Shown here: positions 26,810-38,030 of the stretch, in pieces
Layout: each line of letters opens with the position of its first letter
How positions within the stretch are numbered: the stretch's first letter is position 1
Assembly (NCBI GenBank): GCA_002104985.1
Contig: MCGO01000295.1
Location: forward strand, 1 to 38,030
Reading direction: 5' to 3'
Length of the DNA stretch: 38,030 bases
DNA from: Rhizoclosmatium globosum
Taxonomy: Eukaryota > Chytridiomycota > Chytridiomycetes > Chytridiales > Chytriomycetaceae
Position numbers and translations under genes: made by a program
The notes under the pieces: generated by a model
What the model saw: only the letters and a program-made list of their open reading frames with translations
Database searches by the model: none
Told to the model about the DNA's origin: nothing

Positions 26810-27941
26810 CTAATTCTTGGCGTTCATGATTCCACTCCAAACGTACTCATCAAAGATTGAACCGCTGCCGGAAGGGTCGGCCTGTTGTTGGTGTTGTTGA
26901 GCCATCAGTCGCCGTTGATGCATCAAACGCTGTCTCTCAATTAAAGATGATGTACCTTTTGGTTGTTCAACCTGCTGAGGAAGTTGCACCGTAAAGGTTG
27001 TAGGGTAAAGTAAGTTTGGGTGCAAAAGACCCATTGTGTTTGCGGTTGATTCGACAGTCTGATATTCAGAAATGTTCTTGCGTTGTTCTTGTGTTGTTTG
27101 GGTAACGTTCGTTGTGTGTTGGATTTGATTGGGCAACATTTCAAGAGGTGAACTTGAAGAAGGCAGTATATTTGAACGCAAATTTGTGTCTCTGACATTC
27201 AATGGCGAGCTATCTTTGGTCTCCACAGACTCGTTCGCTTGCGCTTTCAAGTTGTTCTTCTCATGTAGCCCCTTTAGCAGCGTATTAGTAATATTCTAAA
27301 GAATAGGGAATACTCACGCAAGCATTGCACAGCATACGTTCCGGGTCTACTGCACTTCGTCTCCACAATGGCGTTGACGTTGAACCACATTCGTGACATA
27401 CCAAATCCCTATTCCTTTCGCGCATCCTTTTTCGTTCAGCCTTGATGGCTCGTTTTTGAGCAGCGGAATCCAATTTACTTAAGTCTTCTTGTGTTAGAGG
27501 GACTAAGTTGTGGCGCCGACGTCGCCGTTGACGAGGAGCTGTGGGATGAGTGAGATGGGCCGAGGGAGGGGTTCGTTCCGGACTCGAGGAGGTATAGGAC
27601 GGACCAGAGAAAGGGTCAGGAAATGATACCATTGGTTGCATGGCAAAGTAGTTGTTTGGCAGTTGAGGTATCTGTGCTTGATGCATGTGGCTACTTCCAT
27701 CGGCAAATGACGGAAGCTGACCGCCGCCATTCCAGAACTGCACCTGGGTTGCGGAAGTTAACGGGTGCATAGATGGCGATGCAGCAAGAAGAGCCAAGCC
27801 ATTTAGTTGGTGATTTAGACTCATGCCCATGGGGTGATTTTGCTGTGGCGCCAGTTCCGAAGACTTGTCTCCCTCGGGGACTTGCCCTTGTGCGGTGTTG
27901 CCTTGCCAGTGGAAGAAGGGGGAAGCGAGAAAGGGGTCCAT
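26810..27941 (-). CDS. Single-finger GATA-type zinc-finger transcription factor
   Basis: Nuclear DNA-binding protein expected to recognise GATA-type sites. Two exons (27941-27318, 27271-26810), 361 residues. The intron (46 nt, branch TACTAATAC) splits the zinc finger directly after the fourth cysteine. The finger runs CHECGSTSTPLWRRS, then ERMLCNAC, then GLHEKNN from exon 2. Spacing is CX2CX19CX2C, longer than the usual 17 or 18 residues, and GLHEKNN replaces the common GLYxKxH. Before it lie two basic stretches, RQRRRRRH and KRAIKAERKRMRERNRD, likely NLS and DNA contacts. The N-terminal half is Pro/Ser/Gln-rich, typical of activation regions, and the C-terminal tail is Gln-rich (RRLMAQQHQQQA). 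There is no PAS domain, so it is not a white-collar protein. It is divergent from PGAP3 across 523 bp. Confidence 0.9.
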
Positions 27942-28464
27942 GGTTTTGCCGAATTAATTATCCCTAGCGGCTTTTGGAAAATCGTACGTTGTTGCAGAAG
28001 AGAAAAATGCCACCGGATGTGATCGGATCCTTGGACCCTCAACCCACTGCGAATTTTTAACGTTTATTATACATTCCCATAGACAGTTACTCTAATGGAT
28101 CCAACGTAGCAAACTCCGACCCTTTGGTATGCTGGGGATGATGCAAGGAATTTCCTGTGGAACCTGTGATAGTACTGATATAAGATATGAAAATGATTGG
28201 CTGTTCAAGTTGATTTCTAATTCCTCAATCTTCAATATTCTTATCACTTTTCTGAATTACTCTAATTGTTTGCCCACTGTTTATTGTTCAATGGCGGAAT
28301 GTATGCTTCTTAGCTTGCTGTGTTTTTGCATCTTGAGCAGACAAGACGGTTCTTTTAGTCACACAGCGGGTAGTTTTCTTTGACGAATGATTTTCTCCAT
28401 CTCGCTTTCATATTTATGGCATAGAGCATGCGGAAGTCATTTCTTTTCATTGCACCAAACGTGA
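27942..28464. promoter_or_regulatory. Divergent intergenic region between GATA and PGAP3
   Basis: 523 bp between divergent start codons, the longest promoter region in the right half of the window. It is AT-rich with no ORF of interest. The plus strand contains GATAAG-like and AGATAT motifs near 28165-28190, but I cannot say that any is a real binding site. Confidence 0.35.
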
Positions 28465-29547
28465 ATGTCTCGTTTGTTAAAGGCGATCACGTTTCTTCTT
28501 CTGGCAGCCTTCACACTGGCCTCATCCGGAGATCGCCAACCCATCTACCAAAACTGCGTACGACAGTGCCTGAAAGGCGGATGCACAGAACTGTCAATCG
28601 ATCTCAAATTGACACTCTGGACCTGTGAAGCAAACTGTATGCGCCAGCCTTTGATCCCAAAAATTCATATTGAGTTATTACGAAATTAGGTCGTTATGAA
28701 TGCACTCATACGGTGACGAAAGTGTTGGTTGAAGGCGGTCATGGAGTCCACCAGTTTCATGGAAAATGGCCGTTTATACGCATGCTTGGGCTTCAAGAGC
28801 CAGCCTCTGTTTTGTTTTCTGTATTAAATGGATACATGCACTGGATTGGCTATCGGAAGCTGAAGAGGGCTCCGTCAGGCGGCGGGGCGGGGGCATGGAG
28901 GAGTTTGTACATGACGAATGCTCTATTAGCGATGTCGGGATGGTTCTGGAGCTCTATATTTCATTCCAGAGACACATCGTTTACTGGTGAGTTGATCTGG
29001 ATTAGAACATGATTGGATGTTATGTTGATGTAAGAACCTTGTAGAGAAAATGGACTACTTCTCTGCAATCCTCATGATCACATTCAATGCATATATGTCT
29101 CTCGTAAAAACATTTAATCTGTCAAACCCGAATAATCGTGGGTACCGCGCCTTGTTGCGGTTGCTTTTGATCTCGTTCTACGTGATTCATGTTTCTAAAC
29201 TCACATTCTGGCCTTTCGATTATGGATACAATATGATTGCCGGAATTACTGTTGGAATGATAAGTAACTTGTCCTGGATATATTGGTGCACAACCAATCG
29301 AGCAAACCGTCCATATTGGTGGAAAATGGTCTTGTTCGTGGTTCTACTTATGTCGGCAATGTTGCTTGAAGTTCTGGACTTTCCTCCGTATCTGTGGATT
29401 CTTGACGCTCATGCTCTCTGGCATGCAGCCACTGTTCCATTAGTCTATCTGTATTACTCTTTCTTTGTGGACGATTTGCATTATGAAGTAACAAATACTG
29501 GTGGACGCACTTTGCGCAGTGGAAGAAGCAACGGAAAGATTGTGTAG
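28465..29547 (+). CDS. PGAP3: PGAP3/Per1-like GPI-specific phospholipase A2
   Basis: Removes the sn-2 acyl chain from GPI anchors during fatty-acid remodelling in the ER/Golgi; CREST superfamily of membrane hydrolases. Three exons (28465-28636, 28690-28986, 29045-29547), 323 residues. A signal peptide (MSRLLKAITFLLLAAFTLAS) is followed by a cysteine-rich luminal region (CVRQCLKGGC, WTCEANC, YECTH) and seven hydrophobic segments. Family hallmarks: QFHGKWPFIRMLGLQEPAS, WSSIFHSRDTSFTEKMDYFS (the S...H...D metal-site pattern) and DAHALWHAATVPL near the end. Length matches the family (about 320). The tail is short and basic. The gene is tail to tail with the ankyrin gene, 40 bp apart. Confidence 0.95.
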
Positions 29548-29563
29548 ACTCGCATAATACAGA

Positions 29564-29569
29564 TTTATT
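29564..29569 (-). terminator. AATAAA poly(A) signal of the ankyrin gene
   Basis: Plus-strand TTTATT, read as AATAAA on the minus strand, 19 bp past the ankyrin stop. It lies in the 40-bp gap before the PGAP3 stop, so the ankyrin 3' UTR probably extends into PGAP3. Confidence 0.5.
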
Positions 29570-29587
29570 CGCAACCATATTATGAAA

Positions 29588-30490
29588 TCAATTTTGGTGA
29601 ATAATCAATCCATGTCCATGTTTGAAATGTAATGCAGCTTTGTGACCAAATTGCTTCTTGCTCACAGGAATAACACGATTGACAAACTCGAGTCTCGAAA
29701 TTGTTGATGGTAATTTAGAATCTGGTGCAACTAGAATATCCAACTCATCAAAAGCTTGCTGTAACAAAGCGGAAATAGTCGAGCTTGGTGTAATGTGAAT
29801 CGCACCAACAATTGTTCGGTCATGAGAATCATAGCGGCTACTCAAGTAAACGATAATTTCTTGATACGATGATAGGTCTTCAGGTTCCGATTGAGGTGTG
29901 CGAGTATAGATAGGTTGCTTTGAAATGATGGGAGTTATAGCTGATGTGTCCTTTGAGTGTAACTTTGGAGCTTCATACTGAGGAATATCAGGTTTTGATG
30001 GAGCAGATTCAAGGTCCGAAGACGCAGCTCCGGCCATAATCATGTCGATTGGCGGGAGAGTTGCTGGGTCGATCAGGTAGTTTGGCACGAAAGTCTTCCG
30101 CCTTGGCTCCGACTGGTCCGGCTGATTTCTTTCAGCGCCGAGAAGAGCGCGCATTTCATCCGTTGAGGCCAGGTCCTTCGCCGACTTTCCCGCCGAGTTC
30201 AACGTGTTTGGATCAGCGCCGGCATCGAGAAGAAGCGCTGCGACTTGGACGTGGTTGCGCTTTGCCGCCCACACTGTTTAGTCAAGTTTGTTTGGTTATT
30301 GGTTATTGGTTGGTTTTGATGGTTCTCTTTAGAGCAAGAGCAAGACGAGGGCTACGGGCTACGTACTCAGGCCGGTGAAGCCGTTGATTGGATGCGCAAA
30401 TCGGACCTTGTCGCCGCGAGTCGAGTTGTCCGTGAGGAACCGGGCAACGGCTTCTTTGTTGCCTCCTGCGCAGGTTTCGAGAAACTCCAT
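29588..30490 (-). CDS. ANKRD40-like ankyrin-repeat protein
   Basis: Function is poorly known; the layout matches animal ANKRD40. Two exons (30490-30367, 30273-29588), 269 residues. Residues 1-80 form two ankyrin repeats: MEFLETCAGGNKEAVARFL, then NGFTGLMWAAKRNHVQVAAL and LLDAGADPNTLNSAGKSAKD. The middle (80-150) is Pro/Ser-rich and disordered, with YLIDPATLPPIDM. Residues about 155-269 are a conserved C-terminal domain (SSYQEIIVYLSSRYDSHD, TISALLQQAFDELDI, SRLEFVNRVIPVSKKQFGHK). The 93-nt intron is long for this window. The first repeats are GC-rich. The gene is divergent from PGGT1B, with 62 bp between start codons. Confidence 0.85.
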
Positions 30491-30552
30491 CGTGGTAGTG
30501 GTGATGTCCTGTCAAAGGGGTTGTGGGCAAGAAAAACAGCATACAAACAACA
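30491..30552. promoter_or_regulatory. 62-bp spacer between divergent ankyrin and PGGT1B start codons
   Basis: The two ATGs face away from each other across 62 bp, so this is presumably a shared bidirectional core promoter. It includes AAGAAAAACAGC toward the PGGT1B side; no TATA box is evident. Confidence 0.45.
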
Positions 30553-31972
<1,420 letters not shown>

Positions 31973-32046
31973 ATGCTATGTGTGTTATTTTATTCTTCTC
32001 ATAAATAATACATAGAGACTCGGCCCTGTGAAGTTCCATTTTGTTA

Positions 32047-33295
32047 TCATGAAGGGCCACTAATTCCCAACTCTCTTGCAACAAATTCTTCATAATCAGC
32101 TGTCATACTTTTATGTCGAACAAGTAGCTGCGTAACAATTTTTCCAACTGTCCATTCCTTCTCTGCTACAGCTGCCAATATCCGTTTCCAAAATAAAGTC
32201 AAAGGCTTGTCTCCAAACATTGCATAGTCAAGCCGTTGTATACCACTTTCTGAAGCTGCCATCCACTGCTGAAGAAACTTGTGCGTTCGATTTCCACCAA
32301 AACGCCCACATCCCCAATGTCCTGTGACGACAGGAGTTACAGAATCCGAAAAGGCCAGCCATGCTTTGTTCATGTCTCTCACAGAAATGGACTCAGCAAA
32401 CGCGTCCATCTTTTTTGTGAGTTGAGTCCATGAGCAGCAAATCCAGCACCTCTTCAGAATCACACCTCCCAGTAAATCGAAATGTCTTATCAAAGCCAGT
32501 ATAATTTGAGAACTTCCTCACGTTCTTGATTACAAGTGCTTCGTCGTTCGCCATGTGTGGTAGAAGGCCCATAACCAATAGAGCTTCAGGGAAACATGAC
32601 ATGACAATATCAGCTTGTGTTGCATAAGGACCAATTTTCCAGTGAATCAAATCTTTGTTTGAAAAGTGGACGAATCGAGATGCAGTTGAAGATTCCATGG
32701 GCCCAGGAAGGAGGACCACGTTTTGGGTGGGAATAGTGGAAGATTGAGTCCAATTGACGCGAGCTGAAACAGTTGGTAGTTTTTTGCGTTCAAAGATGAT
32801 ATTACGTTCCGGTGATGAAGCTTGGGCATCTAAGAATGCAAGTAAACACTGAATCCGTTGAACAGCCTTGTTGTCTTTAGAGGCAAGAAGAAAGGAGAGG
32901 TCCAGTGGTTCCCAGTTGTTCTTTCCCTTTATTGTTGCGATTGGCGTGTTTCCAATAAACATATTCGCGATGGTACACCGGATAACAGACTCAGAAATAG
33001 CTATGGATTCGGAGGCATACACAAGAAACGGTGTTGATGACGCGGCGGTTGTGGTGATTTTGGCCAGCAATGTTTCCGATTGACTGTTAGCTGCCTTTGC
33101 TGCAGCGGCAGACGCAGTGCCCTGATGTGCATCGAATGCAAGAATGCGTAGAGCAACTCGATGTGGAGGCGGTTGGTGTTGTGGTCCCTTGGCACTGGAT
33201 TGGGGTGTGGCAGATTCGGTTGAAGGAACAATGTATGGAACGGACCCAGTCCGTCTGCTGGCAAAGAAAGGATGCGTCGTATGAGTTCGCGGCAT
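32047..33295 (-). CDS. PARG: Divergent poly(ADP-ribose) glycohydrolase-like protein, likely pseudoenzyme
   Basis: PARG removes poly(ADP-ribose) chains. Exons 33295-32450 and 32409-32047, 402 residues; the 40-nt GTGCTG...AAAAAAG intron is short and could instead be coding with one extra A in an A6 run. Recognisable PARG features: FVHFSNKDL (family FANK), KFSNYTGFDKTFRFTGRCD (family Y-x-GY...TF.W), MNKAWLAFSDS (ELNKAYxGF) and TGHWGCGRFGGNRTHKFLQQ (TGNWGCGAFGGD). The catalytic signature GGG-X(6-8)-QEE is missing: FSNK is followed by IHWKIGPYATQADIVMS, so the triple glycine is lost and QEE aligns to QAD. The catalytic glutamate is therefore replaced by Asp and its partner by Ala. The N-terminal 60 residues are Pro/Ser/Thr-rich. 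The family call is good; catalytic activity is doubtful. Confidence 0.82.
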
Positions 33296-33472
33296 TTGGC
33301 AGTGGTTTCTAATATGGAGGAAATATAGAAGCGATATTAAAAATCCAGATAAAATGCCAGACTTGTTTGTAGCGAAATGAAGATGCCTAAAAATACCTAA
33401 AATATAGTTGTAGATTGCGCAAATGTAATTATTGGAGTCATAACACTCATTGGAAACAAATGAAGAAAAGAG

Positions 33473-35552
33473 TTAAAGCTTGGCGTAAGAAACACCCAAC
33501 ACTTCACCCTTGTTATCAGTCTCGTTGTACTCCTTCCAGTCAAATGCAATTGGCGCGTACAACATGTGCTCTTCAACACCAAGTGCCTTAACAAGGTTGA
33601 CAGAGTGTGGCATCAAGTCCTTGCAAATCTTTCTTTGTGCGACAGTCATATCTCCAGCTTGCTTGGGTGTAACCAATCCAGATGAAACCAACCAGGCGAT
33701 ATCAGCACTGAGGCTGTGCAACAAGAAGAGGGCAAGAACTTGCTCCAACACAGACTTGAGTCCTCCAGTCTGAGTCGCAATCACGGCGAGCATCTCATCC
33801 AAACAGATTCTCTCTCCGTGTGCACGAGCGAGGGCCTGGATCGCGTCGGACTCCTCGAGCATCCACACCTGGAAGATACTCTTGCTTCCACCCTTCGCAG
33901 TCTGGGCCATTTGTCCTCCGAGGTACTTGACCAATCCCATCTCTCTCAAGCGGGCCAAGTTCACAAGCGCTGGTAAGCTCTTGACATCCCAATCCTTGAT
34001 GTCTGCGGTGGAAATAACTGGGTACTTGACTTCACCCTTTTGGACGGCAGCGAGAAGCTCCTTTGAGACTTTTCCACAGAGAAACAGAGTTATCACCTTC
34101 AGCAGTAATACCGGCGTGAGAGAAACCGATTCCGAGACCGAATTGGTTGGCAGAGAGGTATCCCTGACCACCGCAACGTTCACGACAGATAGAAGAGACG
34201 CGCTCAAAGTTCCTTCATGATTAAAGACATGTTAGCTTGGAATGATCGGGTAAATAAATAAGTGACGAACCAGGTAACCAATGGCTTAATGATACAGCAG
34301 AGACGGGTGACTTCATCATGAGTAGCCTCGGTATCTTTCTCAAACTTTCTCTTGACGTAGTTGTTTCCAAAGTTGAGAGCAATAGTTCTGGCCAACAATG
34401 GAATCAACGCGTTTTGTTGCAGCTGGTAGGCGAGAATTGGAGTGTCACTCTTTCCAGTTGGTCCAACAGTCAAACGTGTAGCAGCGTAACGGAAAGCATT
34501 GTTCAAGACAGTTTTGGTTCCTCCAAGACACATGGCCGCGATACACAAACGTCCAGAGAGGAGACGGTCAGCAACGGCGAGGAAACGCTGACGACCTGCA
34601 CCGAGAACAGACTTGAGGGTACCCTCTGGAGTCATGTCAGAGTACTTGTTGAGAATGGCGTCAGCTGGGACACGGACATTCTTGAAAGTGAGTTTGGCGT
34701 TGTCAACACCGTTACATCCGATACGGTGACCCATGTCCTCAATAAGAACACCCTTGCAAGGAACGAGGTTGTCAGTTCTGATTCGGACCTAAGGATTTCA
34801 CAATTAATATAGGTATGTAAAACGAAGAACAAGGGTTATACACACCAAGAATACGTGAATTCCCTCATGCTTTCCGTTCACATAAGTCTGAGCAAAGACA
34901 GCACAGTACATGGCATCGTTGAAACCATTGGTAATCCAGTACTTCTGCGACAAGACAGATGGAGAGTTGATGATGAACTCGCGTGTCTTTGGGTCCCAAT
35001 CAGCACGCGTCTCCATTTCAACGGCATTGTTTCCGTAACCCAATTCAGTGAGTCCGAAGCAACCCACGATCTTGAGCGAATCGATATCGGAAAGATGCTT
35101 TCTGTGACGTTGTCCACCTATCAAAAACGGCCTGTGTGAGCAAACAGTGTAGAAGGAGGGAGGGAGGCCTTACCCAGTGAGATAACAGTTCCACCAAACA
35201 AGTTGAATTGAACAGTCATCTTTGTGGCGACGGAGCCGTCCATCATTCCAACGCACTCGTGCACAGCAAAGACATTCAAAGGGTTCTTTTCAAAGTCAAA
35301 CACACTAATGTATCCACCCTTCGCGATAAGCTTAAGTCTCTCAAGGGCAAGCTCTCTGTTGTATGGTACACAATCGTCAGTATCAATCAAAAAGACAGAG
35401 AGGAAAACTGGCAAAAACCTGTCGTGTTTCAAGGTAACTTCGAAACGAGGAGCAAAGATTCTGTCGCGAAAGAGAACATTCTTGAGCTTGTCTCTGTTTG
35501 CGCGGTTGTCAAACTCGAGGAGTTCGTTGAGCTTCTTTGGGTCAAAGGTCAT
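33473..35552 (-). CDS. ACOX: Peroxisomal acyl-CoA oxidase, one apparent frame break
   Basis: FAD enzyme for the first step of peroxisomal beta-oxidation, making trans-2-enoyl-CoA and H2O2. Exons: 35552-35419, 35355-35174, 35117-34846, 34788-34271, 34212-33473. Features: [83 protein letters not shown]. The C terminus SYAKL ends in a PTS1-type AKL tripeptide. Near 34083 the reading frame shifts: GDNSV continues as [13 protein letters not shown] only if one T of a TTT run is dropped, and the exon sum is 3n+1. Corrected length is about 614 residues, short for ACOX (about 650-750). The start is the ATG at 35552 ([12 protein letters not shown]); an upstream in-frame ATG at 35705 adds unconserved residues. 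It lies between COP1 and PARG, all on the minus strand. Confidence 0.93.
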
Positions 35553-35740
35553 TGTTATGCGAAGTTTTTTGTTGGACTCAACGAAGGTGGCGCGAAACAA
35601 AGAGAAAGCACTAACACGTGGGGTCTTTTCATCGGAACGGTCTGACAAATACACTCCTACGTAGTCCACGCTATTAAAATCATAATTGACTTCATTGATA
35701 TACAAGCAATAGCAAATAATACTGCATTCAAGTCCAACAT

Positions 35741-38030
35741 TCAGACCATTTGCATCACTTTCACACCTCCAACACTATTTGCAGCAACCAAAACGTCACT
35801 CGCGTTCCGTTTCCAACAAACACTGCTCACAAACTGCGAAGGCTCCTGATCTGCAACCTCTTCCCCACTCGTTGTTTCCAAGCTATTCCCAAACCTGTGC
35901 ATAATAACAGGATTTGGCAGAGAGTGGAAATACGTGTATACACTATTGTTCTCACTTCCACAAGAAATGAATTCTCCAGTCGAGTTGATGGAGAGTCCGA
36001 CAAAGTTTTTCTCGTTCGTGTGACCACTATACGAGCGGAGACAGTGTGGTTGATCCATGTTGGATGCAAGAGCAGACGAAGATGGAGCCGTTGAAGAAGG
36101 GATGTTGTGATGTTGATGGGAGCGCGGGAATACGATGAAAACACTGAAGCGGCGCTAGAAAACCAAGAGTTTCTTGTCAAATTAAATAACAGTTGCAAAA
36201 GAAAACTGAAAACAAATGAAAGCACTCACGAGCGACGGAAGATTCCATTGTTCATGTTTTCAGTTAGGTTCTTTTCAATGAAGGAGGAAAGCGGTGGGAA
36301 TAACGAAGACGACATAGGGCCGGCAGGGGATGCTAGAGGAGCAGCTGAAGAGGAAGACGAAGAAGAGAGATTCATGCTGGATGCGGATGGGCCCCCAAGA
36401 CTCCATAACCGTAAAGTACTATCGGTGGAAGCACTGACGATTTCATTTCTTGACAAAAACTTGACGTAGGAAACAGCCTTCTTATGACCGCAGAGTATAT
36501 ACAAAGGCTCAGAAGGTTTTCGGATATCATAGTAATGAATATGATGATCTGCTGAACCAAATGCAATCTGATTGCTGATCAGAGGATTCCACTTCACTGA
36601 ACAAATATTGGCTTTCGATTCAATTGTCTGAACGGACTTTTTTTGATTAACAGACCATATTTTGACTGAATAAACGTTAGAGAATAATGTATCAAAGCAG
36701 AAGTAATTACCTTTGCAATCGTCGCTCCCACTTGCCAGCAACACAGGATCCATAACATTGAAATCAACACTCCAAGCTCGCTTTTCATGCTCCTCAAATT
36801 CCAAAGATGCTACACCAGTCTTACTATCCCAAAGCGTCACAATCCCTTCATAATCCGAGCTCGATAATTGCTCCTTGTTAAGACTGTTCCATGACAAACA
36901 ACTGATCTTACTGCGACCACTCATTTCAAGGATAGGATATCGCGGAACAACATCCAATCCACCACCATCATCCTCCTCATCGTCATCGTCATCATCATCC
37001 CCATCATCATCAATAAACCCACGCCTATCATCATCATTCAACGCATCCGCAACAAACAACGGTCCATCACCACCTACAAACCCTCTCCTCCTCCTCCGCG
37101 AGCTACCACCTCCCCCATCCCCAAACACTTCCTCCCAATCCTTCACCACGCTTTCAAATTCGTAAATCTTGACTTTCTTTGTAACTCCAGCTGTAGCAAA
37201 GAACTCGTCGTCTTTATCGAATTCGATCGCGCTTACGATGGAGCTGCTTCCACCGCCGCTGCTCGCTCCAGCAGCGGTTGCTGCAGCGCCAGTGGATCCG
37301 GAGTTTCCTGATACGAGTTTGTCGGCGTAGTTTATGCGCGCGAGGGTGCGGAAGTGTGAGATTTTGGAGAAGCGGGATAGGGTTTGGGGAATGATTGTCT
37401 GGTGGTTAGAAGGTTGGGAGGATCCGATGGTTGTTGTTGTTGACGATAATGATGATGATGATGGTACGGGTATTTGTGGGCTGGGTATTCCAGATGACTT
37501 GATTTCGTAAGTTGGTGCTGGTTGTTTATGGGATGGAAGGCGGAATGCAAAGTAGTTTTTCTGCAAGTCTTCAAAATGCGGTTCCAGTCTAGCCATACGC
37601 GTTTTGATGAGACTTGCAAGTTCTGGATCTGTCTCGGGGTCAGCTTGCTGGTGGTCGGTTTCTGCCGGATCTAAAGTGAATTCGAGTGGAGGTTGATGTG
37701 ATGGGTCTTCTGAATCGTCAATTTCCTACACAGAGCGTTGATATACGGATGAAAATAAGAACAAGGATTCTAACATCATAATTTCGTTTCCGTGAGGACT
37801 TTGTAGCAGAGATTACATCCTTTGGGGTGCCAGTGGTGATTGCATGCAAATTCCAGTTGATTGCAGTTGGAGTTGTCACATTTGGCAGCTCAGGCGGCAG
37901 AGGAGAACTGCAAACACTTGCGCCGAATCGCTTGATTGCATCTGCAGCAGTTGATGCAATATTCCGCGGAGTTGAAGGCACATTCTGAGTATCAAGTCCA
38001 GAGCCATTTCTGTTGCCATTTTGTTTGTTC
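35741..38030 (-). CDS. COP1: COP1-like E3 ubiquitin ligase, WD40 part (N terminus beyond the window)
   Basis: COP1 ubiquitylates transcription factors through a RING, coiled coil and WD40 propeller. Visible exons: 38030-37775 (open at the edge), 37725-36711, 36665-36230, 36143-35741, with consistent phases. A coiled-coil end (LIKTRMARLEPHFEDLQKNY) precedes the COP1 hallmark SAIEFDKDDEFFATAGVTKK. WD40 repeats follow: RSKISCLSWNSL, GIVTLWDSKTG, EKRAWSVDFN, SVKIWSVNQKKSV, KANICSVKWNP, HHIHYYDIRKP, STDSTLRLWSLGG, and the diagnostic GHTNEKNFVGLSIN with CGSENNSVYTYFHSL. Two insertions are unusual: an Asp-rich block of about 60 residues between the first blades (36950-37130), and a Ser/Ala/Pro-rich block after LWSLGG spanning an 86-nt intron. 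The RING is not in the window. COP1 is absent from most Dikarya. Confidence 0.92.
36960..37018. repeat. ATC/TCC trinucleotide-rich low-complexity tract in COP1
   Basis: The plus strand is a run of ATC, TCC and GTC triplets that encodes the Asp/Glu-rich stretch (DDDGDDDDDDDEEDDG) of COP1 on the minus strand. It is likely length-variable between strains. A smaller CTC-rich tract follows at 37081-37101 and encodes poly-Arg. Confidence 0.75.

Noticed and set aside
32410..32449. Treating the PARG gap as another sequencing frameshift
   Set aside because: A 40-nt GT-AG segment joins the two frames in phase 0, so an intron is at least as likely. I kept it out of the frameshift finding.
34318..34812. 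164-codon plus-strand ORF
   Set aside because: Antisense to conserved acyl-CoA oxidase exon 4; no independent evidence.

Overview
The window is eukaryotic nuclear DNA. Its genes carry dozens of very short GT-AG spliceosomal introns (about 80 in my models, mostly 40-75 nt, often with a CTAAT/CTAAC-like branch site), AATAAA signals follow stop codons, and there are no bacterial operons. The gene set points to an opisthokont close to the fungi: a five-domain AROM protein, a THI6-type ThiE-ThiM fusion in the fungal order, the SAGA subunit Spt8 and Avl9. It also contains COP1, a PARG-family protein, UDP-xylose synthase and a class I myosin that ends at its SH3 domain, which is unlike typical Dikarya. 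My best guess is an early-diverging fungus or a unicellular holomycotan relative. This is inference from gene content, not phylogeny.

Layout. 1-2551: a cytochrome P450, cut by the window edge, interrupted by a 1.3-kb insertion with terminal inverted repeats and by one frameshift. 2625-7851 (+): AROM, the whole prechorismate shikimate pathway. 8024-9657 (-): THI6-like thiamine synthesis enzyme. 9690-11372 (+): MHS-family transporter, head to head with THI6. 11638-13669 (-): Spt8. 13697-24136 (+): a run of UDP-xylose synthase, ubiquilin/Dsk2, Avl9 and long-tailed myosin I. 24994-25975 (-): an unrecognised coiled-coil protein. 26810-27941 (-): GATA factor. 28465-29547 (+): PGAP3/Per1. 29588-30490 (-): ANKRD40-like. 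30553-31972 (+): geranylgeranyltransferase I beta. 32047-33295 (-): PARG-like. 33473-35552 (-): peroxisomal acyl-CoA oxidase. 35741 to the right edge (-): COP1-like E3 ligase missing its N terminus.

Most genes are unrelated housekeeping functions packed tightly, with intergenic gaps often 30-180 bp. Three head-to-head pairs share 27-62 bp between start codons. Convergent pairs are 40-173 bp apart, with poly(A) signals close to or inside stop codons. The strongest leads for follow-up are: the TIR insertion that, when removed with one AA, rejoins the P450 frame exactly; single-base frame breaks at conserved sites in several genes; a PARG-like protein in which the catalytic QEE appears as QAD; coding microexons of 13-28 nt in Avl9 and myosin I; and a GATA finger with a 19-residue loop.
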